DNA of 64,000 nt from Leucobacter sp042726155. Lineage in GTDB: Bacteria; Actinomycetota; Actinomycetes; Actinomycetales; Microbacteriaceae. The stretch is taken from positions 558,001-622,000 of the forward strand of contig NZ_JBHXHV010000001.1 in the NCBI RefSeq assembly GCF_042726155.1, in the 5' to 3' direction. The notes beneath the pieces are model-generated. The model made no database searches and had not been told where the DNA came from. It was given only the letters and a program-made list of their open reading frames with translations. Of the stretch, positions 56,811 through 64,000 are shown one piece after another (the stretch's first letter is position 1; each line of letters begins with the position of its first letter). The translations under genes were made by a program, and so were the position numbers.

Positions 56811-57652
56811 CGCTGCCACCGTCCCGCCCGTGCCATGAGGCGGCCGTAGACGAGCATTACGACGGTCATTACGACGATCATGCCGAGAGCGAGTACACCG
56901 GCTGTTGCGGAATTGGATCCGCCGGTCTCGCCGATCAGTGCCGCGCGAATTTGCAGTGGCACGATCTGCGCCCCCTGGCTGATGAGGGCCGCCGCCGTCG
57001 CGTACGAAGAGAACGCGTTCGCGAAGAGCAACAGTAGCGACCCGAGGAAGGCAGGCGCGAGCACGGGCAGCCCGACCCGCCACCAGTAGCTGAAACCGGT
57101 GCCGCCGAGTGTCGCGACGGCCTCTGCCCAGCCGGGCTTCAGTGCGACAACGGCCGGCAAGAAAGTGATGACCATGAGCGGCACCTGAAAGTAGACGTAG
57201 GGCAGAATCAGGCCGGGCAGCTCGTAGAGCCAGACACCGTTCGCGAACAGGTCGACGCCGAGTCGTTCGCGCAGGTTCACGGTGATGAGGCCCTGGATGC
57301 CGATCGTTGCGACGAACGCGAACGCGAGCATGACGCCGCCGAACTGAGCGAGCACGGAACTTGCGGCGTCGATCACCCGGCGTAGCGGACCGGTCTCGGA
57401 GAGTTCGGCGAGGGCCCAGCACAGGATCGCGCCGATCACTGCGCCGACGAGCGCCGTGACCACGCTCACCCAGACGCTCGCGCCGAACGCGCTGAGCGTG
57501 GCGGGCGCAGCGAGTACGCCGAGGTTCGCAAGGGTGAAACCGTTGTCATCGGCGAAGCCGCTGCCGACGGCGAGCACGGTGGGAACCGCGAGGAACAGCA
57601 CGACATACACGGCGAAGGGGGCGAGCCCGAGCGTCGAGAGGAATCGTTTCAC
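56807..57652 (-). CDS. ABC permease (first)
   Basis: 281 residues with six or more helices and coupling loop GWAEAVATLGGTGFSYWWRVGLPV. Resembles PotB/FbpB-N/PhnU permeases. Translationally coupled to the next permease by a 4-bp overlap. Preceded by a strong hairpin in the 143-bp gap after the binding-protein gene. Confidence 0.9.
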   Translation of the reverse strand: MKRFLSTLGLAPFAVYVVLFLAVPTVLAVGSGFADDNGFTLANLGVLAAPATLSAFGASVWVSVVTALVGAVIGAILCWALAELSETGPLRRVIDAASSVLAQFGGVMLAFAFVATIGIQGLITVNLRERLGVDLFANGVWLYELPGLILPYVYFQVPLMVITFLPAVVALKPGWAEAVATLGGTGFSYWWRVGLPVLAPAFLGSLLLLFANAFSSYATAAALISQGAQIVPLQIRAALIGETGGSNSATAGVLALGMIVVMTVVMLVYGRLMARAGRWQR

Positions 57653-57740
57653 GAGGACTCCGGGGTCAGTAGGCGAGGCAGAATGAGGCGGGGAGATGAG
57701 GCGAAGTGCGGGCGGCCGCGGTTCGCGGCGGGGCCCGGTG

Positions 57741-57786
57741 GCTCGGGGCGGGGTACCGGATCGTCGTCGGCCACCCCGCCCCGAGC
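57741..57786 (-). terminator. Hairpin between binding-protein and permease genes
   Basis: GCTCGGGGCGGGGT (57741-57754) and its exact complement (57773-57786) frame an 18-nt spacer. No T-run. A hairpin after the binding-protein gene commonly keeps that mRNA part more abundant than the permease part; the same layout occurs at 19777. Confidence 0.6.
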
Positions 57787-57795
57787 AGGCAATCG

Positions 57796-58932
57796 CTACT
57801 GAATCGCGGCGGCCCAGCGCTCGCTGAGGAGCTTGTTGGCGGCGGCGGTCTCGTCTTCGGTCGGCGTGATCCAGTCGTCGCTCGAGGTGCCGAAGGTGGC
57901 CGCCTCGATGAGCGAGTCGTCGGCCGATCCCGATTCCTTCAAAGCGTCAACGCGCACGGGCACGGCGTTCGCCTCGAGGTATAGGCTCTGCGCCTCGTCC
58001 GAGAAGATCCACTCCTGCCACAGGCGAGCTGCGGCCGGGTTTGGCGCGTCCTTATTGATCGCCTCGTTGTAGAAGGAGACGTAGGCGGGGCCGTCGAGCA
58101 CGGTCGTCTTCCAGCTCGGCTTGTCGGCGGCGGCCGCGACGTTGTTGAACGACCAGTCAAACACGAGCGGGGTCTCGCCCGAAGCGATCGTCGCGGGCGT
58201 CGGGTCGACGGTCAGCAGGTTGTCGGCCTTTCGCAGATCAGCGACGAAGTCGACGCCGGGTCCGAAGTCGTCGACACCGCCACCGTTCTGCGCGGCAATC
58301 GACCCGACCGCTGCGAACGCGGCGCCCGCCTGGGTCGGGTCGCCGTTGAGCACGACAGATCCCTTGTAGTCCGAGCCGAGCAGATCGTCGATCGCCTTCG
58401 GCTCGGCCACCTGATCAGAGTCGTAGCCGATCGACATGATCCCGGAGTAATTGTTCACCCAGAGGCCGCTGGCCTCCTTGTTTTCTGCGGGAATGTCGTC
58501 CCAGGTTTCCACCTGGTACGGCGCGAACATGTCAACGTTCTCGAGCGCGACGGCGGTGCCGAGGTCAAACACGTCGGGGGCGGTGTCTTGCCCCTGCAGG
58601 TTGTCGGCGGCCTGGATCTCTTCGGCGCTCGACGCGTCGGGTGACGCCGAGTTGACGGTGATGTCGTACTTGTCTTCAAAACCGCTGATGATCTTGCCGT
58701 AGTTCGCCCAGGTCTCGGGGAGGGCGATGACGTTGAGCTGGCCCTCCTTCTGTGCCGCGGCGACGAGCTCGTCCATGCCGCCGAAGTCTTCGGCGCTCGT
58801 GGCGGTGGCGGCGTCAGTGGCCGAGCCGGAGCCGCTGTCGGCATCGCTCGCCGACGAGCAGGCCGCCAGCGAACCGCCCATGAGCAGTGCGGTGATCACG
58901 GCGGCGGAGCGCAAAATGGCGCGAGAGGTCAC
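57796..58932 (-). CDS. Extracellular solute-binding lipoprotein (iron/phosphonate/polyamine class)
   Basis: 378 residues from the GTG at 58932 with AAGGAA upstream. Lipobox SLAAC (Cys25), then an acidic Ser/Ala linker and a SBP_bac_6/8-type domain (GQLNVIALPETWANYGKIIS, NYSGIMSIGYDSDQVAEPK, AARLWQEWIFSDEAQSLYLE). The last motif is common in Fe(III)-, thiamine- and 2-aminoethylphosphonate-binding proteins. Ligand unassigned. A three-way-junction-like leader (58959-59007) precedes it. Confidence 0.88.
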   Translation of the reverse strand: MTSRAILRSAAVITALLMGGSLAACSSASDADSGSGSATDAATATSAEDFGGMDELVAAAQKEGQLNVIALPETWANYGKIISGFEDKYDITVNSASPDASSAEEIQAADNLQGQDTAPDVFDLGTAVALENVDMFAPYQVETWDDIPAENKEASGLWVNNYSGIMSIGYDSDQVAEPKAIDDLLGSDYKGSVVLNGDPTQAGAAFAAVGSIAAQNGGGVDDFGPGVDFVADLRKADNLLTVDPTPATIASGETPLVFDWSFNNVAAAADKPSWKTTVLDGPAYVSFYNEAINKDAPNPAAARLWQEWIFSDEAQSLYLEANAVPVRVDALKESGSADDSLIEAATFGTSSDDWITPTEDETAAANKLLSERWAAAIQ

Positions 58933-58958
58933 GGTGTTCCTTCCAACGAGTGGGGTGC

Positions 58959-59007
58959 GGATCGCCGGGAGGCGCGTGCGGCTGGCCAAAATGTGGCCAG
59001 CCGATCC
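58959..59007 (-). other. Possible three-way-junction RNA in the leader of the ABC operon
   Basis: Transcribed from the minus strand, GGAT/ATCC could close a stem enclosing a perfect 10-bp hairpin (CGGCTGGCCA-cattt-TGGCCAGCCG, 58979-59003) and a short CGCC-TCCC-GGCG hairpin. It ends 26 nt before the start codon. The 10-bp repeat could equally be a DNA operator. It does not match the TPP or other riboswitches I know. Confidence 0.35.
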
Positions 59008-59115
59008 GTCACCTCACGCTAGAAGTGCGCGGTGACCTGGAAGGGGCGGGGAGGGGACCCTGGGGTAGCAGCGGGGTGAACGATGTGTGTCCCCGGCGCC
59101 CCGTTGACGACATTG

Positions 59116-60078
59116 TTAGTCGCTCGACAGCATCACGATCGAGCTCGTCGACGGCGTCGCCGCATTCGGGTCAATGTAGACGTCGGGTTCGATGTAGATG
59201 ATGCGCGCGGCGGGCACAGCCTCGCGCACGCGACGTTCCGCGAGGTTAATGATGACCGACACCTCGTTCATCGTTTTGGTTGGGGCGATATCGACTTTCG
59301 CGCCGACCATGAACTCGTCAGGGCCGAGGTAGAGCGTCTTCATGTGGATGATGCGGCCGATGTCCTGCGACTTCAGCAGCGCGGCCTCGATCTTCGCGAC
59401 GTCGTCATCGTTTGCTCCCTCACCGACGAGCAGGCTCTTCACTTCCACGCCGAGCACGATCGCCACCGCGACGAGCAGCACGCCGATCGCGACGGTCGCG
59501 ATACCGTCGAAGAGGCCATTCCCCGTGAGTACGGTGAGGCCGACGCCAGCGAACGCGAAGACGAGGCCGAGCAGCGCCGCGAAGTCTTCGAGCAGCACGA
59601 CAGGCAACTCGGGCGCCTTTGAACGGCGAATGAACTGGATCCAGCTGGACGAGCCCTTGTGCGGGCGGCTCTCACGAATTGCGGTGCGCAGTGAGAAGCT
59701 CTCGAGCACGATCGCGATCAGCAACACCGCGAGCGGAAGCCACCACACCTCAAGGGCGTGCGGGTGCTGAATCTTTGAGATGCCCTCGTAGACGGAGAAC
59801 ACGCCACCCACGGAGAAGAGCACGATGGCGACGACGAACGCGTAGACGTAGCGCACACGTCCATAGCCGAACGGGTGCTCCTTGTCGGCTTTCTGCTGCG
59901 CGCGCTTGCCGCCGACGAGCAGCAGAATCTGATTGCCGGAATCGGCCAGTGAATGCACACCCTCTGCGAGCATCGACGATGACCCCGAGAACGCCCACGC
60001 AATAAATTTCGTGATCGCGATACCCAAATTGGCGAGTAACGCCGCGATAATCGCCTTGCTGCCGCCTGACGCGCTCAT
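59116..60078 (-). CDS. Cation diffusion facilitator (CDF) metal exporter
   Basis: 320 residues. About six membrane helices with the metal-site motif EGVHSLADSGNQ (HxxxD) in TM2 and the paired site in TM5; a cytoplasmic ferredoxin-like domain lies at about 215-310. RBS GGGAGG 8 nt before the ATG. It exports Zn2+, Fe2+ or related cations by proton antiport. Monocistronic, divergent from proC. Confidence 0.92.
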   Translation of the reverse strand: MSASGGSKAIIAALLANLGIAITKFIAWAFSGSSSMLAEGVHSLADSGNQILLLVGGKRAQQKADKEHPFGYGRVRYVYAFVVAIVLFSVGGVFSVYEGISKIQHPHALEVWWLPLAVLLIAIVLESFSLRTAIRESRPHKGSSSWIQFIRRSKAPELPVVLLEDFAALLGLVFAFAGVGLTVLTGNGLFDGIATVAIGVLLVAVAIVLGVEVKSLLVGEGANDDDVAKIEAALLKSQDIGRIIHMKTLYLGPDEFMVGAKVDIAPTKTMNEVSVIINLAERRVREAVPAARIIYIEPDVYIDPNAATPSTSSIVMLSSD

Positions 60079-60215
60079 TCCAGCTGCCTCCCTGACCGGG
60101 CCTCAGAGTGCCCGAATTGCTGGCCCAAGTCTATTCGGCTCCGCGATTCGCCGGGGCATGGAAACGGACAAGACCCGGCCCGCATTCTGTCGGGGGTGCT
60201 CCATACACTGGGGGA

Positions 60216-61079
60216 ATGAGCGATTCGAAAGATGCACCCACGTCAGACACACTGCCCCGCATCGCCATGATCGGTGTGGGCTCGATGGGTGGCGCGATCC
60301 TCGCGGGCCTCCGGGCCCCAGAGGTAGACATCGCGCTGCCGATCGTCGTGACGACGAAATCTGTGACGAGCGCGCAGGCCTTCGCGGGCGACGACGACGT
60401 GACGGCGCTGTCGTCGGAGCAGGACGCCGACGCGAATAAGACCGCGGTGCGCGACGCTGAGCTCGTGGTGCTCGCGGTGAAGCCGTGGATGGTGCGCGAC
60501 GTGGTCCGCGAAATAGCGAATGACCTCGCTCCGGGCGCGGTCGTGGTGAGCGTCGCCGCCGGTGTGCCCAGCTCGGCGATCGAAGACAAACTGCCTGACG
60601 GAGTGCCCGTGGTGCGCGCCATGCCCAATACGCCGGCCACGATCGGTCTCGGTGTCACCGGTATCGCCGCGGGTGCCGCCGCAACCGACGCCCACATCGA
60701 GCTCGTGCGACGCCTGTTTGCGACGGTCGGCGAGGTACTCGTCGTGCGTGAGGACCAGATCAACGACATCGCGGCCGTCTCTGGATCGGGCCCTGCGTAC
60801 CTCTTCCTGTACGCGGAAGAAATGACTCAAGCGGCCGAACGTCGTGGATTCGATGAGGATCAGGCGCGCGTGCTCGTGCAGCAGACCATCGTCGGCGCGG
60901 CCGAGTTGTGGGCGCACAGCGACGACACCCCAGAAGAGCTGCGTCGCAAGGTCACGAGCCCGAAGGGCACGACCGAACAGGCCGTGCTCGTGTTGCAGGA
61001 GGCGAACTGGGGCGAGCTCTTTGACCGCGCGCTCGCCGCAAACGCTCGCCGATCCGAGGAGCTCGAACGCGGGGAGTAG
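60216..61079 (+). CDS. proC: Pyrroline-5-carboxylate reductase
   Basis: 287 residues from the ATG at 60216. Rossmann motif IAMIGVGSMGGAILAGL; MPNTPATIGLGVTGI; active-site region SGSGPAYLFLYAEEM; C-terminal VTSPKGTTEQAV. Last step of proline synthesis. TACACT (60204-60209) lies 6 nt before the ATG, which is also preceded by GGGGGA, so either a leaderless or SD start fits. Confidence 0.96.
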   Translation: MSDSKDAPTSDTLPRIAMIGVGSMGGAILAGLRAPEVDIALPIVVTTKSVTSAQAFAGDDDVTALSSEQDADANKTAVRDAELVVLAVKPWMVRDVVREIANDLAPGAVVVSVAAGVPSSAIEDKLPDGVPVVRAMPNTPATIGLGVTGIAAGAAATDAHIELVRRLFATVGEVLVVREDQINDIAAVSGSGPAYLFLYAEEMTQAAERRGFDEDQARVLVQQTIVGAAELWAHSDDTPEELRRKVTSPKGTTEQAVLVLQEANWGELFDRALAANARRSEELERGE

Positions 61080-61110
61080 CCGCGGGGAGTGGCCGCGGAG
61101 AATAGCCCTG

Positions 61111-61866
61111 CTACCCAGGCGAGTCGGACGCAGCGAGCAGCGCGATGATGATGTCGAGGTCGATCTGTTCGTGCGCGTGCGACAGGTCGAAAGCCGCAAC
61201 GCGATCGCCCGCGGTGATCGCAGCAAGTATCGCGCGGTGGTCGCGCAGAGCCCGCTGCTGCATGGCGCTGTGCTGATCCGGCGGCCCCCAAATGTGCTGC
61301 GAGGTGCCGATACTGATGCGCCCATTCGCGAGGCGCAGCATGTCTCCCAGCAGGGGTTGGTGGGCGGCAACGAGGATCGCGTCGTGGAACCGCGCGTCTG
61401 CCGCCTGAGCGGCGGCCGCGTCGTCGGCGTCGACCGCTGCGGCGAAGACGTCGAGCGCCAACGCTATGCGGCTCAGGTCTTCGGCCGTTCGCCGGAGCGC
61501 CGCGGTTTCGGCAATGAGTGCATACATGAGGGCGGAGGCATCGACCGCCTCGCGTAGCTCGTCGAGCCGCGCGCGCAGCACACGATCGACCTCGCCACTC
61601 GTGTCGCGGGCCTGCACATCGAGCACGAACGCTCCGCCCGAACGCCCGCGCCGCGTCTCGATGTACCCGCGGTCGCCGAGTCGTTTCAGCGCGAGTCGAA
61701 CGGTACCGCGCCCAACCGCGAGGGACTCGGCGAGTACGCGTTCACTCGGCAGCCTTGAGCCGGGCAGAAATTCGCCGGCGGCGATTGCCGAGAGAAGTCG
61801 GTCGGTGATGCCGGCGACCTTTGGGTCCGCAGGAATCGGTTCGAGCGCTGAAAAATCGCCCCCCAC
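61111..61866 (-). CDS. GntR-family regulator, FadR/FCD subfamily
   Basis: 251 residues, GTG start with GGGAGG 4 nt upstream. Winged HTH: LPSERVLAESLAVGRGTVRL, then ALKRLGDRGYIETRRGRSGG; an FCD all-helical ligand domain (about 95-235) follows with metal-binding His (ADARFHDAILVAAHQP, then RDHRAIL). FCD proteins sense organic acids or amino-acid derivatives. Divergent from the iminopeptidase/permease pair, so that pair is the probable target. Convergent with proC. Confidence 0.9.
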   Translation of the reverse strand: MGGDFSALEPIPADPKVAGITDRLLSAIAAGEFLPGSRLPSERVLAESLAVGRGTVRLALKRLGDRGYIETRRGRSGGAFVLDVQARDTSGEVDRVLRARLDELREAVDASALMYALIAETAALRRTAEDLSRIALALDVFAAAVDADDAAAAQAADARFHDAILVAAHQPLLGDMLRLANGRISIGTSQHIWGPPDQHSAMQQRALRDHRAILAAITAGDRVAAFDLSHAHEQIDLDIIIALLAASDSPG

Positions 61867-61950
61867 GCTGCCTCCCTGCCTCGGTGAATCTGCTCGGCGG
61901 GAGGCTCGCTGTTCGACTGCCCTCCCGGTGCGACCAGACTAGCGAGCATA

Positions 61951-61986
61951 AATGGCCTTGTCAGTGAACCATTGCTGGGGCATACT
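61951..61986 (+). promoter_or_regulatory. Promoter and candidate FCD operator
   Basis: TTGTCA (61958-61963) and CATACT (61981-61986) are 17 bp apart, pointing at the iminopeptidase gene. AATGG-N13-CCATT (61951-61973) overlaps the -35, a plausible GntR-type site. The leader then contains three 15-bp direct repeats (62007-62051). Confidence 0.5.
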
Positions 61987-62006
61987 GAGGGCGCCGAATG
62001 TCAGCA

Positions 62007-62051
62007 CGCCGATTGTGAGCCCGCCGATTGTGAGCCCGCCGAGCGTGAACT
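62007..62051 (+). repeat. 15-bp direct repeat in the iminopeptidase leader
   Basis: CGCCGATTGTGAGCC occurs twice exactly (62007, 62022) and once diverged (62037), just before the RBS. It could be transcribed leader or repeated protein-binding sites. Confidence 0.75.
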
Positions 62052-62065
62052 CAAAGGAGAGTCGT

Positions 62066-62989
62066 ATGCAGCGAGCCGTTTCACGAGACGCCGACTGGTC
62101 AGTCACGACGCGCACCGTTCCGTTCGAGGGCAACGAGACCTGGGTGCGCATTTCAACACCGCTCACGCCCGACCCTGATGCGCTCCCCGTGATCGTGCTC
62201 CACGGTGGGCCGGGCATGGCTCACAATTACCTGCTGCCGCTCGAGCGCTGGGCCGGCTCGGGCCGCACGGTGATTCACTACGATCAAATCGGCTGCGGCA
62301 ACAGTTCACACCTGCCAGAGGCCGATCCGGAGTATTGGACCCCGGCGTTGTTCGTGCGCGAATTCATCAACCTCGTCGACGCTCTCGGCCTGGTCGACTA
62401 TCACGTCGTCGGCCAATCGTGGGGTGGCATGCTCGCGGCAGAGATTGCCGTGACGCGCCCGTCGGGTCTGCGGTCCATCGCGATTTGTAACTCGCCAGCG
62501 TCGATGGAGCTGTGGGTAGCCGGCGCCGCGCGCCTGCGCACCGAACTGCCCGACGGGATGGACGAGGCGATGCGCCGCTTCGAGGACGCAGGTGAAACAG
62601 ACGCGCCTGAATACCTCGAGTACGTCGATGAGTTCTACCGACGCCACGTCTGCCGCACAGAGCCGATGCCCCAGGAGTTCGTCGACAGTTCGGCGCAGAT
62701 GGAGGCCGAGCCCACGGTTTATCACACGATGAATGGGCCGAATGAATTTCACGTGATCGGCACGCTGCGCAACTGGTCGATCGTGGATCGCCTGCCGCAG
62801 ATCGAGGTGCCGACGCTCGTGCTCGCGGGCGAATTTGACGAGGCGACGCCTGAGACGTGGGCGCCCTTCGTCGAGCACATTCGCGACGTGAGATCGGTGG
62901 TGCTGCCAGGCACCAGCCACTGCTCGCACCTCGAGGATCCCGATCTGGTGCTCGACACTGTCGGCGCCTTTCTGGCCGACCACGATTAG
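62066..62989 (+). CDS. Proline iminopeptidase-like alpha/beta hydrolase
   Basis: 307 residues from the ATG at 62066 with AAAGGAG. Oxyanion segment VIVLHGGPGMAHNYL, nucleophile GQSWGGMLA (Ser), Asp in LAGEFDEATPE and His in GTSHCSHLEDP; HGGPG is diagnostic of the iminopeptidase/amidase S33 group. It releases N-terminal Pro or acts on amino-acid amides. No signal peptide. It is followed 30 bp later by an amino-acid permease, suggesting joint use of imported amino-acid derivatives under the divergent FCD regulator. Confidence 0.9.
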   Translation: MQRAVSRDADWSVTTRTVPFEGNETWVRISTPLTPDPDALPVIVLHGGPGMAHNYLLPLERWAGSGRTVIHYDQIGCGNSSHLPEADPEYWTPALFVREFINLVDALGLVDYHVVGQSWGGMLAAEIAVTRPSGLRSIAICNSPASMELWVAGAARLRTELPDGMDEAMRRFEDAGETDAPEYLEYVDEFYRRHVCRTEPMPQEFVDSSAQMEAEPTVYHTMNGPNEFHVIGTLRNWSIVDRLPQIEVPTLVLAGEFDEATPETWAPFVEHIRDVRSVVLPGTSHCSHLEDPDLVLDTVGAFLADHD

Positions 62990-63019
62990 CCACCCGCCGC
63001 ACCCCTGAAAGGACCCACG

Positions 63020-64000
63020 ATGGCGCAGACGCCACGCGACACAGAAGTCTCGGTCGAGTCATTCGGCTACAAGCAGGAACTGAAACGCTCAATCTCGACG
63101 ACCGACCTCATCATCTACGGCCTCATCTTCATGGTGCCCATTGCCCCGTGGGCGATCTTCGGCACGGTGTATAACGAGTCGAAGGGCATGGTGCCGCTCG
63201 TCTACACGATCGGCCTCATCGCGATGATTTTCACGGCGCTGTCGTACTCGCAGATGTCGCGCCGGGTGCCGCTCGCGGGATCCCTGTTCTCGTATGTCGG
63301 CGTCGGCATACACCCGAACGTCGGGTTCTTCGCGGGCTGGTTGATCCTGCTCGACTACCTGCTCGTGCCGACGCTACTCTACGTGTTCGCGGCAGAGTCG
63401 ATGATCGGCATCTTCCCGGGCACGCCGCGCTGGATGTGGGCGCTCATCTTTGTGGCGATTAACACCGTGATTAATCTCGCGGGAGTGAACTCGATCAAGC
63501 TCATGAACCGGCTGTTCTTGATCATGGAGCTGTTCTTTGTGGTCGCATTTGTCGTGATCGCGGTCGTCGCGCTGAACGGCGGCACGATCCCTGACGCAGA
63601 GTGGTCGACGGCCCCGATCTGGGATTCCGAGAAGGTCAGCGCGCCGCTGATCGCCGCGGCACTGAGCATCGCCGTGCTGAGCTTCCTCGGTTTCGACGGC
63701 ATTGCCACGATGGCGGAGGAGTCGACGGGCGGGCACCGCTCGGCCGGCCGCGCCATGGTGACCGCACTGTTCATCGTCGCGGGACTCTTCATCGTGCAGA
63801 CGTGGCTCGCGAGCCTGCTCGCCGGTGGCGTCGACGCGTTCCCCGACGACAAGGTGGGCAACGCATTCTTCGACCTCGTGGCCGCCGCCTCTAACAGTGG
63901 CTGGGCGAAGGCGTTCTTGACCTGCAACGTGCTCGCCGTCGGCATTGCGAACGCGATGGCCGCGCAGGCAGCGACGTCGCGCCTACTCTTCTCGATGAGC
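63020..64000 (+). CDS. APC-family amino acid permease (3' end outside window)
   Basis: 327 codons are visible from the ATG at 63020 (GAAAGGA upstream) with no stop before the window edge. It begins MAQTPRDTEVSVESFGYKQE, with about eight membrane segments so far, including SISTTDLIIYGLIFMVPIAP and LSFLGFDGIATMAEESTGG, the latter the APC motif after TM6. It imports an amino acid or amine by proton symport. Same operon as the iminopeptidase. Confidence 0.92.
   Translation, partial: MAQTPRDTEVSVESFGYKQELKRSISTTDLIIYGLIFMVPIAPWAIFGTVYNESKGMVPLVYTIGLIAMIFTALSYSQMSRRVPLAGSLFSYVGVGIHPNVGFFAGWLILLDYLLVPTLLYVFAAESMIGIFPGTPRWMWALIFVAINTVINLAGVNSIKLMNRLFLIMELFFVVAFVVIAVVALNGGTIPDAEWSTAPIWDSEKVSAPLIAAALSIAVLSFLGFDGIATMAEESTGGHRSAGRAMVTALFIVAGLFIVQTWLASLLAGGVDAFPDDKVGNAFFDLVAAASNSGWAKAFLTCNVLAVGIANAMAAQAATSRLLFSMS

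Noticed and set aside
58933..59115. TPP riboswitch upstream of the binding-protein gene
   Set aside because: No CUGAGA or related thi-box motifs; only a generic hairpin set.

Overview
The window is high-GC, gene-dense actinobacterial chromosome. A dnaK-grpE-dnaJ-hspR operon with HAIR-type HspR boxes, many TAnnnT hexamers placed 6-7 nt before start codons (leaderless-type starts), a fused Ada-AlkA gene and abundant ABC sugar/peptide importers point to Actinomycetota. Gene content and style fit Microbacteriaceae (Leucobacter/Microbacterium-like). That placement is inference from gene content, not from a marker search. No rRNA, CRISPR array, prophage or insertion sequence was seen. Two tRNA genes are present: Gly(CCC) and Ser(GGA).

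Layout. 1-9300: the 3' part of clpB, then an RpiR/SIS regulator divergent from a five-gene peptide-type ABC importer led by a C45 (acyltransferase/Ntn-hydrolase) gene. 9481-12205: a coiled-coil/Excalibur membrane protein and two aldo/keto reductases. 12348-21719: a ROK repressor divergent from a sugar operon (Gfo/Idh/MocA dehydrogenase, ABC ATPase, two permeases, lipoprotein binding protein, two TIM-barrel isomerases/epimerases). 21849-28016: a TetR/NCS1-permease pair, a SpoU methyltransferase, and a TetR-controlled ornithine-cyclodeaminase-like/FAD amine oxidase pair. 28130-37102: Ada-AlkA plus Ogt alkylation repair, small lipoproteins and membrane proteins, tRNA-Gly, a serine-hydrolase-fold lipoprotein lacking its active-site motifs, a DUF2470-heme oxygenase fusion, a PIF1-like helicase and an MFS exporter.

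37333-46480: the HspR-controlled chaperone operon, an RsmC-like methyltransferase, an MFS protein and two glycosyltransferases. 46484-51502: a CHAP hydrolase, tRNA-Ser, an aminotransferase and part of a methionine-salvage pathway (mtnC-mtnB-mtnD). 51576-64000: a DUF4870 protein, a winged-helix regulator preceded by a 34-codon leader-like ORF, upp and tadA sharing one bidirectional promoter, an iron/phosphonate-type ABC importer, a CDF metal exporter, proC, and a GntR/FCD regulator divergent from an iminopeptidase and an APC permease cut by the window edge.

The most unusual layer is non-coding. Most convergent gene junctions hold long palindromes. Several belong to repeat families shared across the window: a 62-bp element at 21799 and 54744, an 80-bp element at 12227 and 47623 built from four copies of one 12-mer, and a terminator family flanking tRNA-Gly. 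Leaderless-type promoters are also common, including a 17-bp intergenic region where two back-to-back promoters share their -10 hexamers.
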